Shown: in pieces, positions 1 through 6,797 of the stretch | Layout: the number at the start of each line of letters is the position of its first letter | Position numbering within the stretch: position 1 is the stretch's first letter | From: Collinsella sp. | Lineage (GTDB): Bacteria; Actinomycetota; Coriobacteriia; Coriobacteriales; Coriobacteriaceae | Length of the DNA: 13,887 nucleotides | NCBI GenBank assembly: GCA_020025115.1 | Contig: JAHHSP010000023.1 | Location: 1 to 13,887 of the forward strand | Direction of reading: 5' to 3' | Notes under the pieces: model-generated | The model's database searches: none | What the model was told of the DNA's origin: nothing | Seen by the model: the letters and a program-made list of their open reading frames with translations, nothing else | Program-made: the position numbers and the translations under genes

Positions 1-21
1 GGTTCATGTAGTCCCCATGCG

Positions 22-321
22 GTGGAGAGGGCGATTGAGGCCTTGGGGTGGCCGGGCGAGGTGAGATGGGCCCGTACGTTTCTCGATCGCCTTCGGGGCT
101 TTGGCCGCCCCGACTTCGACCGGGAAGAGACGGGGCCGTGCGTGCTGGTGTTTTCGCATTGCAGGTCCGTGCATACCTGCGGTATGAAATTCGACCTTGA
201 TATCGCTTTTGCCGACGGTGATGGCAGAATCGTGAAGCGCGTGGAAAATGTGGGCAGATGGCGTTTGGTCAGCTGTCCCGGGGCGCAGTTTGCGCTGGAG
301 CGCCGATCTGTCCGTGTATGA
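22..321 (+). CDS. DUF192 family small protein
   Basis: A 99-residue protein of the DUF192 family, whose biochemical role is not established. The recognisable parts are an R-x2-G segment near residues 22-26 (DRLRGF), a central C-x-SVHTCGM motif around residues 47-54, a following LDIAFAD strand with G-R-I-V, and a closing ALE. These match the usual DUF192 order and the family's roughly 100-130 residue size. No signal peptide or membrane segment is visible, so it is probably cytoplasmic. The GTG at 22 has no clear Shine-Dalgarno, and the frame is open back to the window's first base, so the true start may lie upstream, outside the window. In other bacteria DUF192 genes often sit at the end of secretion or pilus operons; the upstream neighbours are not visible here. 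Confidence 0.75.
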   Translation: MERAIEALGWPGEVRWARTFLDRLRGFGRPDFDREETGPCVLVFSHCRSVHTCGMKFDLDIAFADGDGRIVKRVENVGRWRLVSCPGAQFALERRSVRV

Positions 322-410
322 GGTGGCCGGGTGAACTGGGCGGTGGGTGTTGAGATGCGTCGGGCATGTCGGCGGAAGGGGATTGCCCCAAACTATTTCC
401 AAAAAGTCGC

Positions 411-438
411 TTGACCGAGCCCTTCAATCTGGTATAGT
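411..438 (+). promoter_or_regulatory. Promoter of the tRNA-Phe gene
   Basis: A near-consensus housekeeping promoter: TTGACC at 411-416 and TATAGT at 433-438, separated by 16 bp. Transcription would start around 445, giving a short leader before the tRNA at 468. The match and the distance suit a strongly expressed stable RNA gene. Confidence 0.8.
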
Positions 439-467
439 AAGCTCCGCTGTCAGCGACAGCATGACTT

Positions 468-540
<73 letters not shown>

Positions 541-552
541 CCCTCGTCATTG

Positions 553-584
553 AAAAGACCTCCTGGAGACAGGAGGTCTTTTTT
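553..584 (+). terminator. Intrinsic terminator after tRNA-Phe
   Basis: A perfect 12-bp stem: AAAAGACCTCCT at 553-564 pairs with AGGAGGTCTTTT at 571-582, with a 6-nt loop GGAGAC, and the stem runs into six Ts (579-584). It lies 13 nt after the tRNA. The A-run on the left arm means it could also terminate transcription arriving from the right. Confidence 0.92.
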
Positions 585-687
585 GTATCAGCCCCATGAC
601 CGTCCGATCGCAAAGAGCCGGCTTGGGGTATTAGGATTGTATTGCGGCGGTTTTCGCCGCGACGACCGAAACTCGAGGGGAGCACCG

Positions 688-1752
688 ATGACAGACAGGA
701 TCCGCGGTGTCAATTTGTCCGGTTGGTTCATCTTGGAACCATGGGTCACACCGTCGTTATTTGCCGCCACCGGCGCCTCAAACGATGCGGAGCTCCAGCA
801 GGTGCTGGGTGCGGTCGCCTATAACGAACGCGTCCGCGAGCACTATGAGACCTTTGTCTCCGAGGCCGATTTCAAGCGCATGTCCGCCATGGGCCTCAAC
901 GCGGTGCGCATTCCCCTGCCGTGGCACGTGTTCGGTTCGCAGACCGATCATGAGTCTTACATCTCCTGCATCGACTACATCGACCGTGCATTGGAGTGGG
1001 CGGAAAAGTATGACATGCGTGTCCTGCTCGACTTGGCGACCGTTCCCGGCGGGCAGGGTGATGCGAATGAGTCATCCACAACCCCCGATATCGTGGGTGA
1101 ATGGCATTCATCCGTGAGGGGCCGCACCGCCGCGCTCGAGACGCTCGAGCGTTTGGCGGAGCGCTATGGCGAACGGGACGGCTTGCTCGGCATCGAGCTG
1201 CTCGACTCACCCGTGATGAGCGTTCGCAAAAACTTGCTTACCGTGACCGAGGGCATCCCCAGCCATTACCTGCGCAATTTTTATCGCGATGCGTATAAGG
1301 CGATTCGTCGCCACATGCCCTCCCGCAAGGTCATCGTCTTCTCGGATTCCGGCCATCCCGGTGCCTGGAAGCGCTTCATGGCCGGCGATCGGTACCAGAA
1401 TGTCGTGATGGACCTGCATCTGTATCATTTCCGCGATGAGACCGCGCAGGACATCACCACTCCGAAGGGTCTTTCCGCTGCGCTTAGGCGCAACAAGGAC
1501 CTGATTCGCCGGGCGACCGCCCTTGGGTTCCCGGTGTTCGTCGGCGAGTGGTCGGGGGCTGCGGTACTGGCGGGCTCCTCGCTGACTCCCGAGGGTCGCC
1601 GTGCGTATGAGCGCGTGTTCGTCTCCAATCAACTCGCGACATTCGACGACGCGGACGGATGGTTCTTCCAAACCTGGAAGACGGAGCGTCGCATCGCGGC
1701 GTGGGATGCCCGGGTGGCCTTGGCGCCGCTCGAGCGTGCGATGATGGAGTAG
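688..1752 (+). CDS. GH5 (GH5_9-like) glycosidase homologue, acid/base Glu missing
   Basis: A 354-residue TIM-barrel protein of glycoside hydrolase family 5, most like exo-beta-1,3-glucanases (GH5_9). Visible family landmarks are GVNLSGWFILEPW (residues 7-19), R74 in VRIPL, H244 and Y246 in LHLYH, the nucleophile E287 in VGEWS, and W325/W330 in the GWFFQTWKTE segment. The acid/base site, normally ELLNEP, reads ELLDSP (residues 170-175), so the expected catalytic Glu is S174. The ATG at 688 was chosen because GAGGGGAG sits just upstream and homology begins directly after it; upstream codons overlap the tRNA. There is no signal peptide, so the protein is probably cytoplasmic. The stop at 1752 is 3 nt before rsmI. 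A 6-bp GC hairpin (644-660) lies in the leader. Enzymatic activity is uncertain; it may be a pseudoenzyme or may use another acid. Confidence 0.82.
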   Translation: MTDRIRGVNLSGWFILEPWVTPSLFAATGASNDAELQQVLGAVAYNERVREHYETFVSEADFKRMSAMGLNAVRIPLPWHVFGSQTDHESYISCIDYIDRALEWAEKYDMRVLLDLATVPGGQGDANESSTTPDIVGEWHSSVRGRTAALETLERLAERYGERDGLLGIELLDSPVMSVRKNLLTVTEGIPSHYLRNFYRDAYKAIRRHMPSRKVIVFSDSGHPGAWKRFMAGDRYQNVVMDLHLYHFRDETAQDITTPKGLSAALRRNKDLIRRATALGFPVFVGEWSGAAVLAGSSLTPEGRRAYERVFVSNQLATFDDADGWFFQTWKTERRIAAWDARVALAPLERAMME

Positions 1753-1755
1753 CAG

Positions 1756-2679
1756 ATGATGGAGAACAAGACGGAGCGCGCCGGTGCCGGCTCGGAGGGC
1801 GTGCTCTCCATGGTCGGCACGCCGATCGGCAATCTGGGTGACCTCACTTCGCGTGCGGCGCGGGCTTTTCGCGATGCCGATGTGATTTGCTGTGAGGATA
1901 CACGCGTGACCTCGAAGCTCCTGGCCCATCTGGGCGTTTCCAAGCCGCTTATCCGTTGCGATGAAAATGTGATCGCGCGGCGCGTTCCCGAGCTCGTGGA
2001 CCGACTGCTCGCCGGCGAGCGAATCGCCTTTGCCTCGGATGCCGGCATGCCGAGCGTTTCCGATCCCGGCCAGGTGCTCGTCGACGCCGCTCGGGAGGCG
2101 GGCGTGCGCATTGAGGTCCTGCCGGGCCCCTCCGCGTGCGTGACGGCGCTCGTGCTCTCCGGCATCCCGTGCGATCAGTTTTTCTTCGAGGGCTTTTTGC
2201 CTCGCAAGCACGGAGAACGTGTTAAGCGCCTGCGCCAGCTCGCGCCCATCCCCGGTGCGTTGCTGTTTTACGAATCCCCGCATCGGGTCGAGGCGTCTCT
2301 CGAGGCGATCGCCGAGGTGTTCCCGGGGCGCGTGGTGGCGCTGTGTCGAGAGCTGACCAAGCTTCATGAGGAGGTCCTGCGTGCGCCCGCGCCAGAGCTC
2401 CTCGAGCGGGTCCGCGAGCGCGGAGGGCTCAAGGGCGAGATGGTCATCGTGGCGGCGCCTCCAAGTGAGGAGGAGCTCGGGCGTCTGCAGGCGGTGTTTG
2501 CGGCGGGCGAGGATGATGGGTCGGTCGCCGATCCCGAGGAGCTGCTGCATGCGGATATCGCCGAGTGCCTTGCCGCCGGCGAGACCGCCAACGCAATTGC
2601 CAAGCGCCTGTCTCAGAAATACTCGCGCAAGAAGCGCGACGTGTACAACTTGGTGCTCGAGGCACAGCAAGGGGCATAA
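1756..2679 (+). CDS. rsmI: 16S rRNA (cytidine-1402-2'-O)-methyltransferase RsmI
   Basis: RsmI transfers a methyl group from S-adenosylmethionine to the 2'-O of C1402 in 16S rRNA, which tunes the decoding centre. The 307-residue protein shows the tetrapyrrole-methylase fold motifs in order: GTPIGNLGD (21-29), CEDTR, SDAGMPSVSDPG, PGPSA, FFEGFLPRK and FYESPHR, then the C-terminal helical tail ending in KKRDVYN. Length matches the family. The usual T of DAGTP is M here. ATG 1756 follows GGAG at 1746-1749 with 6-nt spacing; that site lies inside the end of the upstream GH5-like gene, so translation of the two is probably coupled. ATG 1759 is an alternative one codon later. The metG gene that follows appears to have its own promoter. 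Confidence 0.96.
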   Translation: MMENKTERAGAGSEGVLSMVGTPIGNLGDLTSRAARAFRDADVICCEDTRVTSKLLAHLGVSKPLIRCDENVIARRVPELVDRLLAGERIAFASDAGMPSVSDPGQVLVDAAREAGVRIEVLPGPSACVTALVLSGIPCDQFFFEGFLPRKHGERVKRLRQLAPIPGALLFYESPHRVEASLEAIAEVFPGRVVALCRELTKLHEEVLRAPAPELLERVRERGGLKGEMVIVAAPPSEEELGRLQAVFAAGEDDGSVADPEELLHADIAECLAAGETANAIAKRLSQKYSRKKRDVYNLVLEAQQGA

Positions 2680-2708
2680 GGGACGGGTGGCGGTTCATGC
2701 GCCCAACC

Positions 2709-2717
2709 TGCTAATAT
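2709..2717 (+). promoter_or_regulatory. Candidate extended -10 promoter of metG
   Basis: TGCTAATAT matches an extended -10 (TG, one base, then TAATAT at 2712-2717). No good -35 is visible at 16-18 bp. Transcription would start near 2724. This argues against the in-frame ATG at 2716, which lies inside the -10, as the metG start. Confidence 0.5.
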
Positions 2718-2760
2718 GGAGCACTGCATAAAAACCAAAGAGGGAAGGAAGCCGCGCGTC

Positions 2761-4362
2761 ATGAGCTCGAAGCCGTCCTACTACATCACCACGCCCATCT
2801 ACTACGTGAACGCCGATCCGCACCTGGGTACCGCGTACTCCACGATCATCGCCGATGTCCAGGCACGTTATCGCCGCGCCGCCGGGTACGACGTCAAGTT
2901 CCTCACCGGCATGGACGAGCACGGCCAGAAGGTCGCCGACGCAGCCGAGGGGCACGGCATGACCCCGCAGGAGTGGTGCGACTCCCAGGCCCCGCATTTC
3001 CATGAGTTGTGGGAGGAGCTGGAGATCTCCAGCGACGACTTCATCCGCACCACCGAGGAGCGCCAGAAGCGCGCCGTGCGGTACCTGTGGGAGCGCATGC
3101 GGGAGTCTGGCTATATCTACAAGGGCAGCTACGACGGCTGGTATTGCGTGCCGGACGAGACCTTCTTCACCGAGACCCAGGTCGAGAAGGCCGATGAGGC
3201 CCGCGGCACGAAAGGCGCCCACCTCTGCCCCGACTGTGATCGCCCGCTCGAACGTATCAAGGAGGAAAGCTGGTTTTTCAAGCTCTCCGCGTTCCAGGAC
3301 AAGCTGCTCGCCCTCTATGACGAGCACCCCGATTTCGTTCAGCCCGATTTTCGCATGAACGAGGTCCGCTCCTTCGTCGAGGGCGGCCTGAACGACCTGT
3401 CGGTCTCCCGCACGTCCTTCGATTGGGGCATCGAGGTGCCCTTCGACGACGGGCATGTCACCTATGTGTGGTTCGACGCGCTCACCAACTACATGACCGC
3501 CGTGGGATACGGCGCCGAGGGCGACGAGGCCGCCGCCGACTTCGCCCATCGTTGGCCCGCGCAGGCCCACATCGTGGGCAAGGACATCATCCGCTTCCAC
3601 TGCGTGATTTGGCCCGCCATGCTCATGGCGTTGGGCGAGGCCCTTCCCGAGCACGTTTTCGCTCACGGCTTCCTCACCGTCAAGAACGAGGAGACCGGTA
3701 AGGCCGAGAAGATGTCGAAGTCTCGCGGCAACGCCATCGCCCCGCGAGAGGTCATCGAGAAGCTCGGCGTCGAGGGCTATCGCTACTACTTCATGACCGA
3801 TGTCACCCCCGGAACCGACGGAGCCATCAGCTTCGGTCGTATGGGTCAGGTCTACAACGCCGATCTGGCCAACAGCTGGGGCAATCTGATCTCGCGTTCG
3901 ACCAACATGTGCATCAAGTACTTCGAGGGGGTCACGCCCGAGCGCGATGCCGGCGCGGCCGGCTATGCCGAGAACCCGCTGGCCGCTGCCGCGGACGGCA
4001 TCTTCGAGCGCTATGGCGCAAAGATGGAGGCTTTCGCCTACGGGGATGCGGCCAAGGAGATCATGGATTTGATCCATGCCGCCAACCACTACATCGAGGA
4101 TTCCGAGCCTTGGACGTTGGCCAAGGATCCCGCGAAGGCCGGCGAGCTCGCCAACGTGATCTGGAACCTGCTGGAGGCCATCCGCATCTCCGCGCATCTG
4201 CTCATGCCGCTCATGCCCTCCACGTCTGCAGAGGCCTTGCGCCGCATCGGCTGCGAGGACGAGGCCGCGACCGACGATATGGCGGCGTTTTGCACCTGGG
4301 GCCAGCTGAGCGCCGGCCTTCCGGTCGAGAAGGGCGAGCCCCTCTTCCCGCGCCTGGCCTAA
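2761..4362 (+). CDS. metG: Methionyl-tRNA synthetase
   Basis: Charges tRNA-Met with methionine for translation initiation and elongation. The 533-residue class I synthetase has the N-terminal TTPIYYVN strand, the HIGH-type motif HLGT (H21-T24), a connective-peptide zinc knuckle with C129, C156 and C159 and an Asp (D132) at the fourth position, KMSKS at 317-321, and the C-terminal anticodon-binding helical domain (SNTLW-like region around NSWGNL). It lacks the C-terminal EMAP/OB-fold dimerisation domain of longer bacterial MetRS. ATG 2761 was chosen because conserved sequence begins directly after it and AAGGA lies upstream, though at a long spacing of about 11 nt; ATG 2716 would add 15 unconserved residues and overlaps the likely -10. 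The order rsmI, metG, rsmA, tatD recalls the B. subtilis yabC-metS-yabD-ksgA region. Confidence 0.96.
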   Translation: MSSKPSYYITTPIYYVNADPHLGTAYSTIIADVQARYRRAAGYDVKFLTGMDEHGQKVADAAEGHGMTPQEWCDSQAPHFHELWEELEISSDDFIRTTEERQKRAVRYLWERMRESGYIYKGSYDGWYCVPDETFFTETQVEKADEARGTKGAHLCPDCDRPLERIKEESWFFKLSAFQDKLLALYDEHPDFVQPDFRMNEVRSFVEGGLNDLSVSRTSFDWGIEVPFDDGHVTYVWFDALTNYMTAVGYGAEGDEAAADFAHRWPAQAHIVGKDIIRFHCVIWPAMLMALGEALPEHVFAHGFLTVKNEETGKAEKMSKSRGNAIAPREVIEKLGVEGYRYYFMTDVTPGTDGAISFGRMGQVYNADLANSWGNLISRSTNMCIKYFEGVTPERDAGAAGYAENPLAAAADGIFERYGAKMEAFAYGDAAKEIMDLIHAANHYIEDSEPWTLAKDPAKAGELANVIWNLLEAIRISAHLLMPLMPSTSAEALRRIGCEDEAATDDMAAFCTWGQLSAGLPVEKGEPLFPRLA

Positions 4363-4382
4363 ATCGACCTGACCGATCGATT
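4362..4382 (+). repeat. Inverted repeat after metG
   Basis: AATCGA at 4362-4367 and TCGATT at 4377-4382 form a 6-bp stem with a 9-nt loop, starting within the metG stop codon. There is no T-run, so it is at best a weak terminator. The rest of the 158-nt gap to rsmA (to 4520) shows no clear promoter or strong hairpin to me. Confidence 0.3.
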
Positions 4383-4520
4383 GGACCGACCGCCTGGAGT
4401 ACCCGCCCTCGCCGATCAATGGGCGCTTTTGTGCCATCAGCACGCTGCGCTGCTCTTTAACGGCAATCTTGGGCGCTTCAGGCGGCTTGGTTCTTTGCCG
4501 AGCTTTTGAATGGAGCGCGT

Positions 4521-5405
4521 ATGACCACGTCCCCGCTTGCGAACCCCACGGCCACACGTGAGATGCTCGAGGCGTTCGGCCTGGCGACCAAGCACCGTTT
4601 GGGCCAGAACTTCCTCATCGACAACCATGTCATCGAGCGCATTATGGCGCTTGCCGAGATCGCAGGTTCCGAGCGCGTGCTCGAGGTGGGGCCGGGTATC
4701 GGCACGCTGACCCTTGCGCTCGTGCAGGAGGCCGCCCGCGTGACGTCCATCGAGATGGACGCCGAGCTCGAGCCGGTTCTCGCGGCGCACGCTATGGACC
4801 ATCCCAACTTCCGCTTCATCATGGGGGACGCGCTCACGGTGCCGCCCGCGGCAATCGCCGAGGCGGGTGAGGGGGAACCCACGCTGCTCGTGGCGAACCT
4901 CCCCTATAACGTGGCCGCGACAATCATCCTGCAGTTTTTTGAGACCATGCCGTCGCTTCGACGCGCCGTCGTCATGGTTCAAAAGGAGGTGGCCGATCGC
5001 ATCGCCGCGGTGCCGGGGACCAAGGCCTATGGCGCCTATACGGTGAAGCTTTCACTGCACGGCGAGGTCACAGGCCGCTTCGAGGTCCCTCCGCGCTGCT
5101 TCATGCCCGCACCGCATGTGGATTCCGCCGTCGTGCGAATCGATCGCGTGGGCGCCTCTGGCGCTGAGGGCGAGGGAGCATCTCCCGTCGATGCCGCGTC
5201 CGTGGCGCGTGTGGTCGATGCCGCCTTCGCGCAGCGCCGCAAGACCATTCGCAACTCCATGAGCTCGAATGGCTTTGACAAAGACGTGCTCGACACCGCC
5301 TTCGAGGCGTGCGGGATCGCGCCGACCTCCCGCGCCGAGGTGCTTGCCACCGAAGATTTCATCGCGCTCGCCGCCATGCTCGCGAGCGCGCCGAACGGGG
5401 AGTGA
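4521..5405 (+). CDS. rsmA: 16S rRNA dimethyladenosine transferase RsmA (KsgA)
   Basis: Dimethylates the two adjacent adenosines A1518 and A1519 in helix 45 of 16S rRNA using S-adenosylmethionine, a late step in small-subunit assembly; loss gives kasugamycin resistance in other bacteria. The 294-residue protein has the family start KHRLGQNFL, the SAM-binding loop LEVGPGIG (residues 54-61), an acidic strand IEMD, the catalytic NLPYN (126-130), VQKEVADR, and the C-terminal FAQRRKTIRN segment. The ATG at 4521 has GGAG at 4512-4515 with 5-nt spacing; an upstream in-frame TTG at 4506 would place the start before that site and is less likely. The stop is 5 nt before tatD, so the two are probably one operon. 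Confidence 0.96.
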   Translation: MTTSPLANPTATREMLEAFGLATKHRLGQNFLIDNHVIERIMALAEIAGSERVLEVGPGIGTLTLALVQEAARVTSIEMDAELEPVLAAHAMDHPNFRFIMGDALTVPPAAIAEAGEGEPTLLVANLPYNVAATIILQFFETMPSLRRAVVMVQKEVADRIAAVPGTKAYGAYTVKLSLHGEVTGRFEVPPRCFMPAPHVDSAVVRIDRVGASGAEGEGASPVDAASVARVVDAAFAQRRKTIRNSMSSNGFDKDVLDTAFEACGIAPTSRAEVLATEDFIALAAMLASAPNGE

Positions 5406-5410
5406 GGCGT

Positions 5411-6349
5411 ATGGCGATTTCGTTTACCAAGAAGAACAAGGTGCTCACACTGCCGGCTGCACAAGCGCCCCTGTTCGATACCCATGCCCATCTGCGATCT
5501 TTTTGGGGCGAGGATAAAGATCCCGCCGACGTGCTCGTCCGCGCATATGAATCGGGCGTGCGCGAGCTGATGGCCATATTCGACCCCATCTCGGACATGT
5601 CGGAAGAGACCCCTGATGCGCGGGCGTTCTCCCGTTGGTTGCACGGGGTGCTCGACGAGGCCGCCGAGCGCGGCGCGGGGCTGCGCGTTCGCTACCTGGT
5701 GGGCGTCCATCCTTACGGGACGCTCGATTACACCGAGGAGGCGCATGCGCAGATCGCGGAGGCGCTGGCAGACCCCCTATGCGCAGGTATCGGCGAGATC
5801 GGCCTCGATTATCATTTCGATACCGACGATCAGGTCGAGGCCGCTCCGCACGATGCCCAGATTGAGGTAATGGCGCGTCAGCTTTCGCTTGCCGTCGAGC
5901 ACGACGTGCCAGTCGAGCTGCATCTGCGCAATGATTACGGCGACGAGGCCCGTTCGGCCCACACCGACGCGATCGCCGTGCTCAAGCGCATTGGCGTGCC
6001 CGCCGCCGGCTGCGTGCTGCATTGCTTTGGCGAGGACCGTGCGACTATGGAGCGATTCCTCGCGCTCGGGTGCCATATCGCCTTTGGCGGCGCCGCGACG
6101 TTCAAGCGCAACGAGGGCGTGCGCGAGGCGTTTGCCGCCTGTCCGCTCGACCGTCTGCTGTTGGAGACCGATTGTCCCTTTATGGCGCCCGAGCCCATCC
6201 GCGGTCTGGAGTGCGAGCCGGCGATGATCGCCCAGACTGCCGATGTCCTCATATATGACCGCGCGGACCGGACGGGAGAGTTGCCCGCAGCGATCGCCGC
6301 CGCGATTTGGAGCACCTCGAACACCCTATTTGGAGGAACCCATGAGTAA
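5411..6349 (+). CDS. tatD: TatD family metal-dependent hydrolase
   Basis: A 312-residue TatD-type amidohydrolase. Family members act as metal-dependent DNases/exonucleases, and some act on D-aminoacyl-tRNA; the substrate here is unknown. Metal ligands expected for the family are all visible: H25 and H27 in FDTHAHL, E129 in GEIGLDYH, H171 in ELHLRND, H204 in LHCFGED and D254 in LETDCPF, followed by EPIRG. The first ~20 residues extend beyond the usual start. ATG 5411 lies 5 nt after the rsmA stop, with GGGGAG (5397-5402) as a Shine-Dalgarno inside the end of rsmA. The last 8 nt overlap the next gene. Position beside rsmA and metG matches the yabD placement in Firmicutes. Confidence 0.93.
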   Translation: MAISFTKKNKVLTLPAAQAPLFDTHAHLRSFWGEDKDPADVLVRAYESGVRELMAIFDPISDMSEETPDARAFSRWLHGVLDEAAERGAGLRVRYLVGVHPYGTLDYTEEAHAQIAEALADPLCAGIGEIGLDYHFDTDDQVEAAPHDAQIEVMARQLSLAVEHDVPVELHLRNDYGDEARSAHTDAIAVLKRIGVPAAGCVLHCFGEDRATMERFLALGCHIAFGGAATFKRNEGVREAFAACPLDRLLLETDCPFMAPEPIRGLECEPAMIAQTADVLIYDRADRTGELPAAIAAAIWSTSNTLFGGTHE

Positions 6350-6701
6350 GAAATCGAAGCGCGGCATGACCCCCGAGGAGCTCGCCGAGCTCGAGGCCGA
6401 GGACGAGCGGGCGCTGGAGGTCGCTCGCGAGCTGCGCGCTCGTCGCGAGGCTGTGCAGGGTCCGGCGCCCATCGATCGCGAAATACACGCCTCCTTGCCG
6501 TTGACCCGCGTGTTCTACCCTTTGCTCGGCTGCACGATCGCGGCATTCATGGCGTCGCGATTCGCGGCGAACATGGGGATGTCCGAGCTCGAAACTGTGA
6601 CGAGCACGGCCGCAACGCTGCTGTTCCTCACCTCCTTCATCGTGTGGTTCGTCTCGCGCCATCAGGCCAAGAAGCTCACGAAGGAAGCGAACGGAGAATA
6701 A
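6342..6701 (+). CDS. Small two-helix membrane protein, unknown function
   Basis: I do not recognise this 119-residue protein. Residues 1-50 are highly charged and probably helical (runs of E, A, L and R, including EELAELEAEDE), with no signal peptide. Two hydrophobic segments follow at about 57-76 (VFYPLLGC...) and 88-105 (ATLLFLTSFIVWF), joined by a short loop, and the C-terminus is basic (RHQAKKLTK). A hairpin membrane topology with both ends in the cytoplasm is likely. ATG 6342 has a perfect GGAGG at 6332-6336 with 5-nt spacing and overlaps the tatD stop by 8 nt, so it is translated with the rsmA-tatD operon. No function can be named from the sequence. Confidence 0.8.
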   Translation: MSKKSKRGMTPEELAELEAEDERALEVARELRARREAVQGPAPIDREIHASLPLTRVFYPLLGCTIAAFMASRFAANMGMSELETVTSTAATLLFLTSFIVWFVSRHQAKKLTKEANGE

Positions 6702-6703
6702 GG

Positions 6704-6719
6704 TCGATTGCCGAATCGA
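6704..6719 (+). repeat. Short inverted repeat at operon end
   Basis: TCGATT (6704-6709) and AATCGA (6714-6719) form a 6-bp stem with loop GCCG directly after the stop of the small membrane protein. There is no T-run. It could stabilise the 3' end or assist termination together with the larger hairpin that follows. Confidence 0.35.
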
Positions 6720-6728
6720 TTACATGGA

Positions 6729-6766
6729 CGGGTGGGCCGGGGAAGATCGCTCTGGCGGCCCGCCCG
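6729..6766. terminator. GC-rich hairpin between convergent genes
   Basis: An 11-bp stem (one G-U pair): CGGGTGGGCCG at 6729-6739 pairs with CGGCCCGCCCG at 6756-6766 around a 16-nt loop. It sits between the rightward operon ending at 6701 and the leftward carboxypeptidase gene ending at 6798, where a bidirectional terminator is expected. Neither side carries a clear T-run, so termination strength is uncertain. Confidence 0.45.
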
Positions 6767-6797
6767 CCTGTCTAAGGGCGTGGGTGTCCTCGGCCCG

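Noticed and set aside
378..389. GGGG-ATTG-CCCC as a terminator of the DUF192 gene
   Set aside because: The 4-bp stem is too short and there is no T-run; it lies just ahead of the tRNA promoter and is probably chance.
1207..2670. A 487-codon minus-strand frame opposite the GH5-like gene and rsmI
   Set aside because: It spans the antisense of two clear genes and shows only low-complexity His/Arg/Gly-rich sequence, so it is a shadow frame.
2695..4557. A 620-codon open frame on the minus strand opposite metG
   Set aside because: metG is certain by motifs on the plus strand. Long antisense frames arise from GC-rich third positions, and the translated sequence shows no domain or ribosome binding site.
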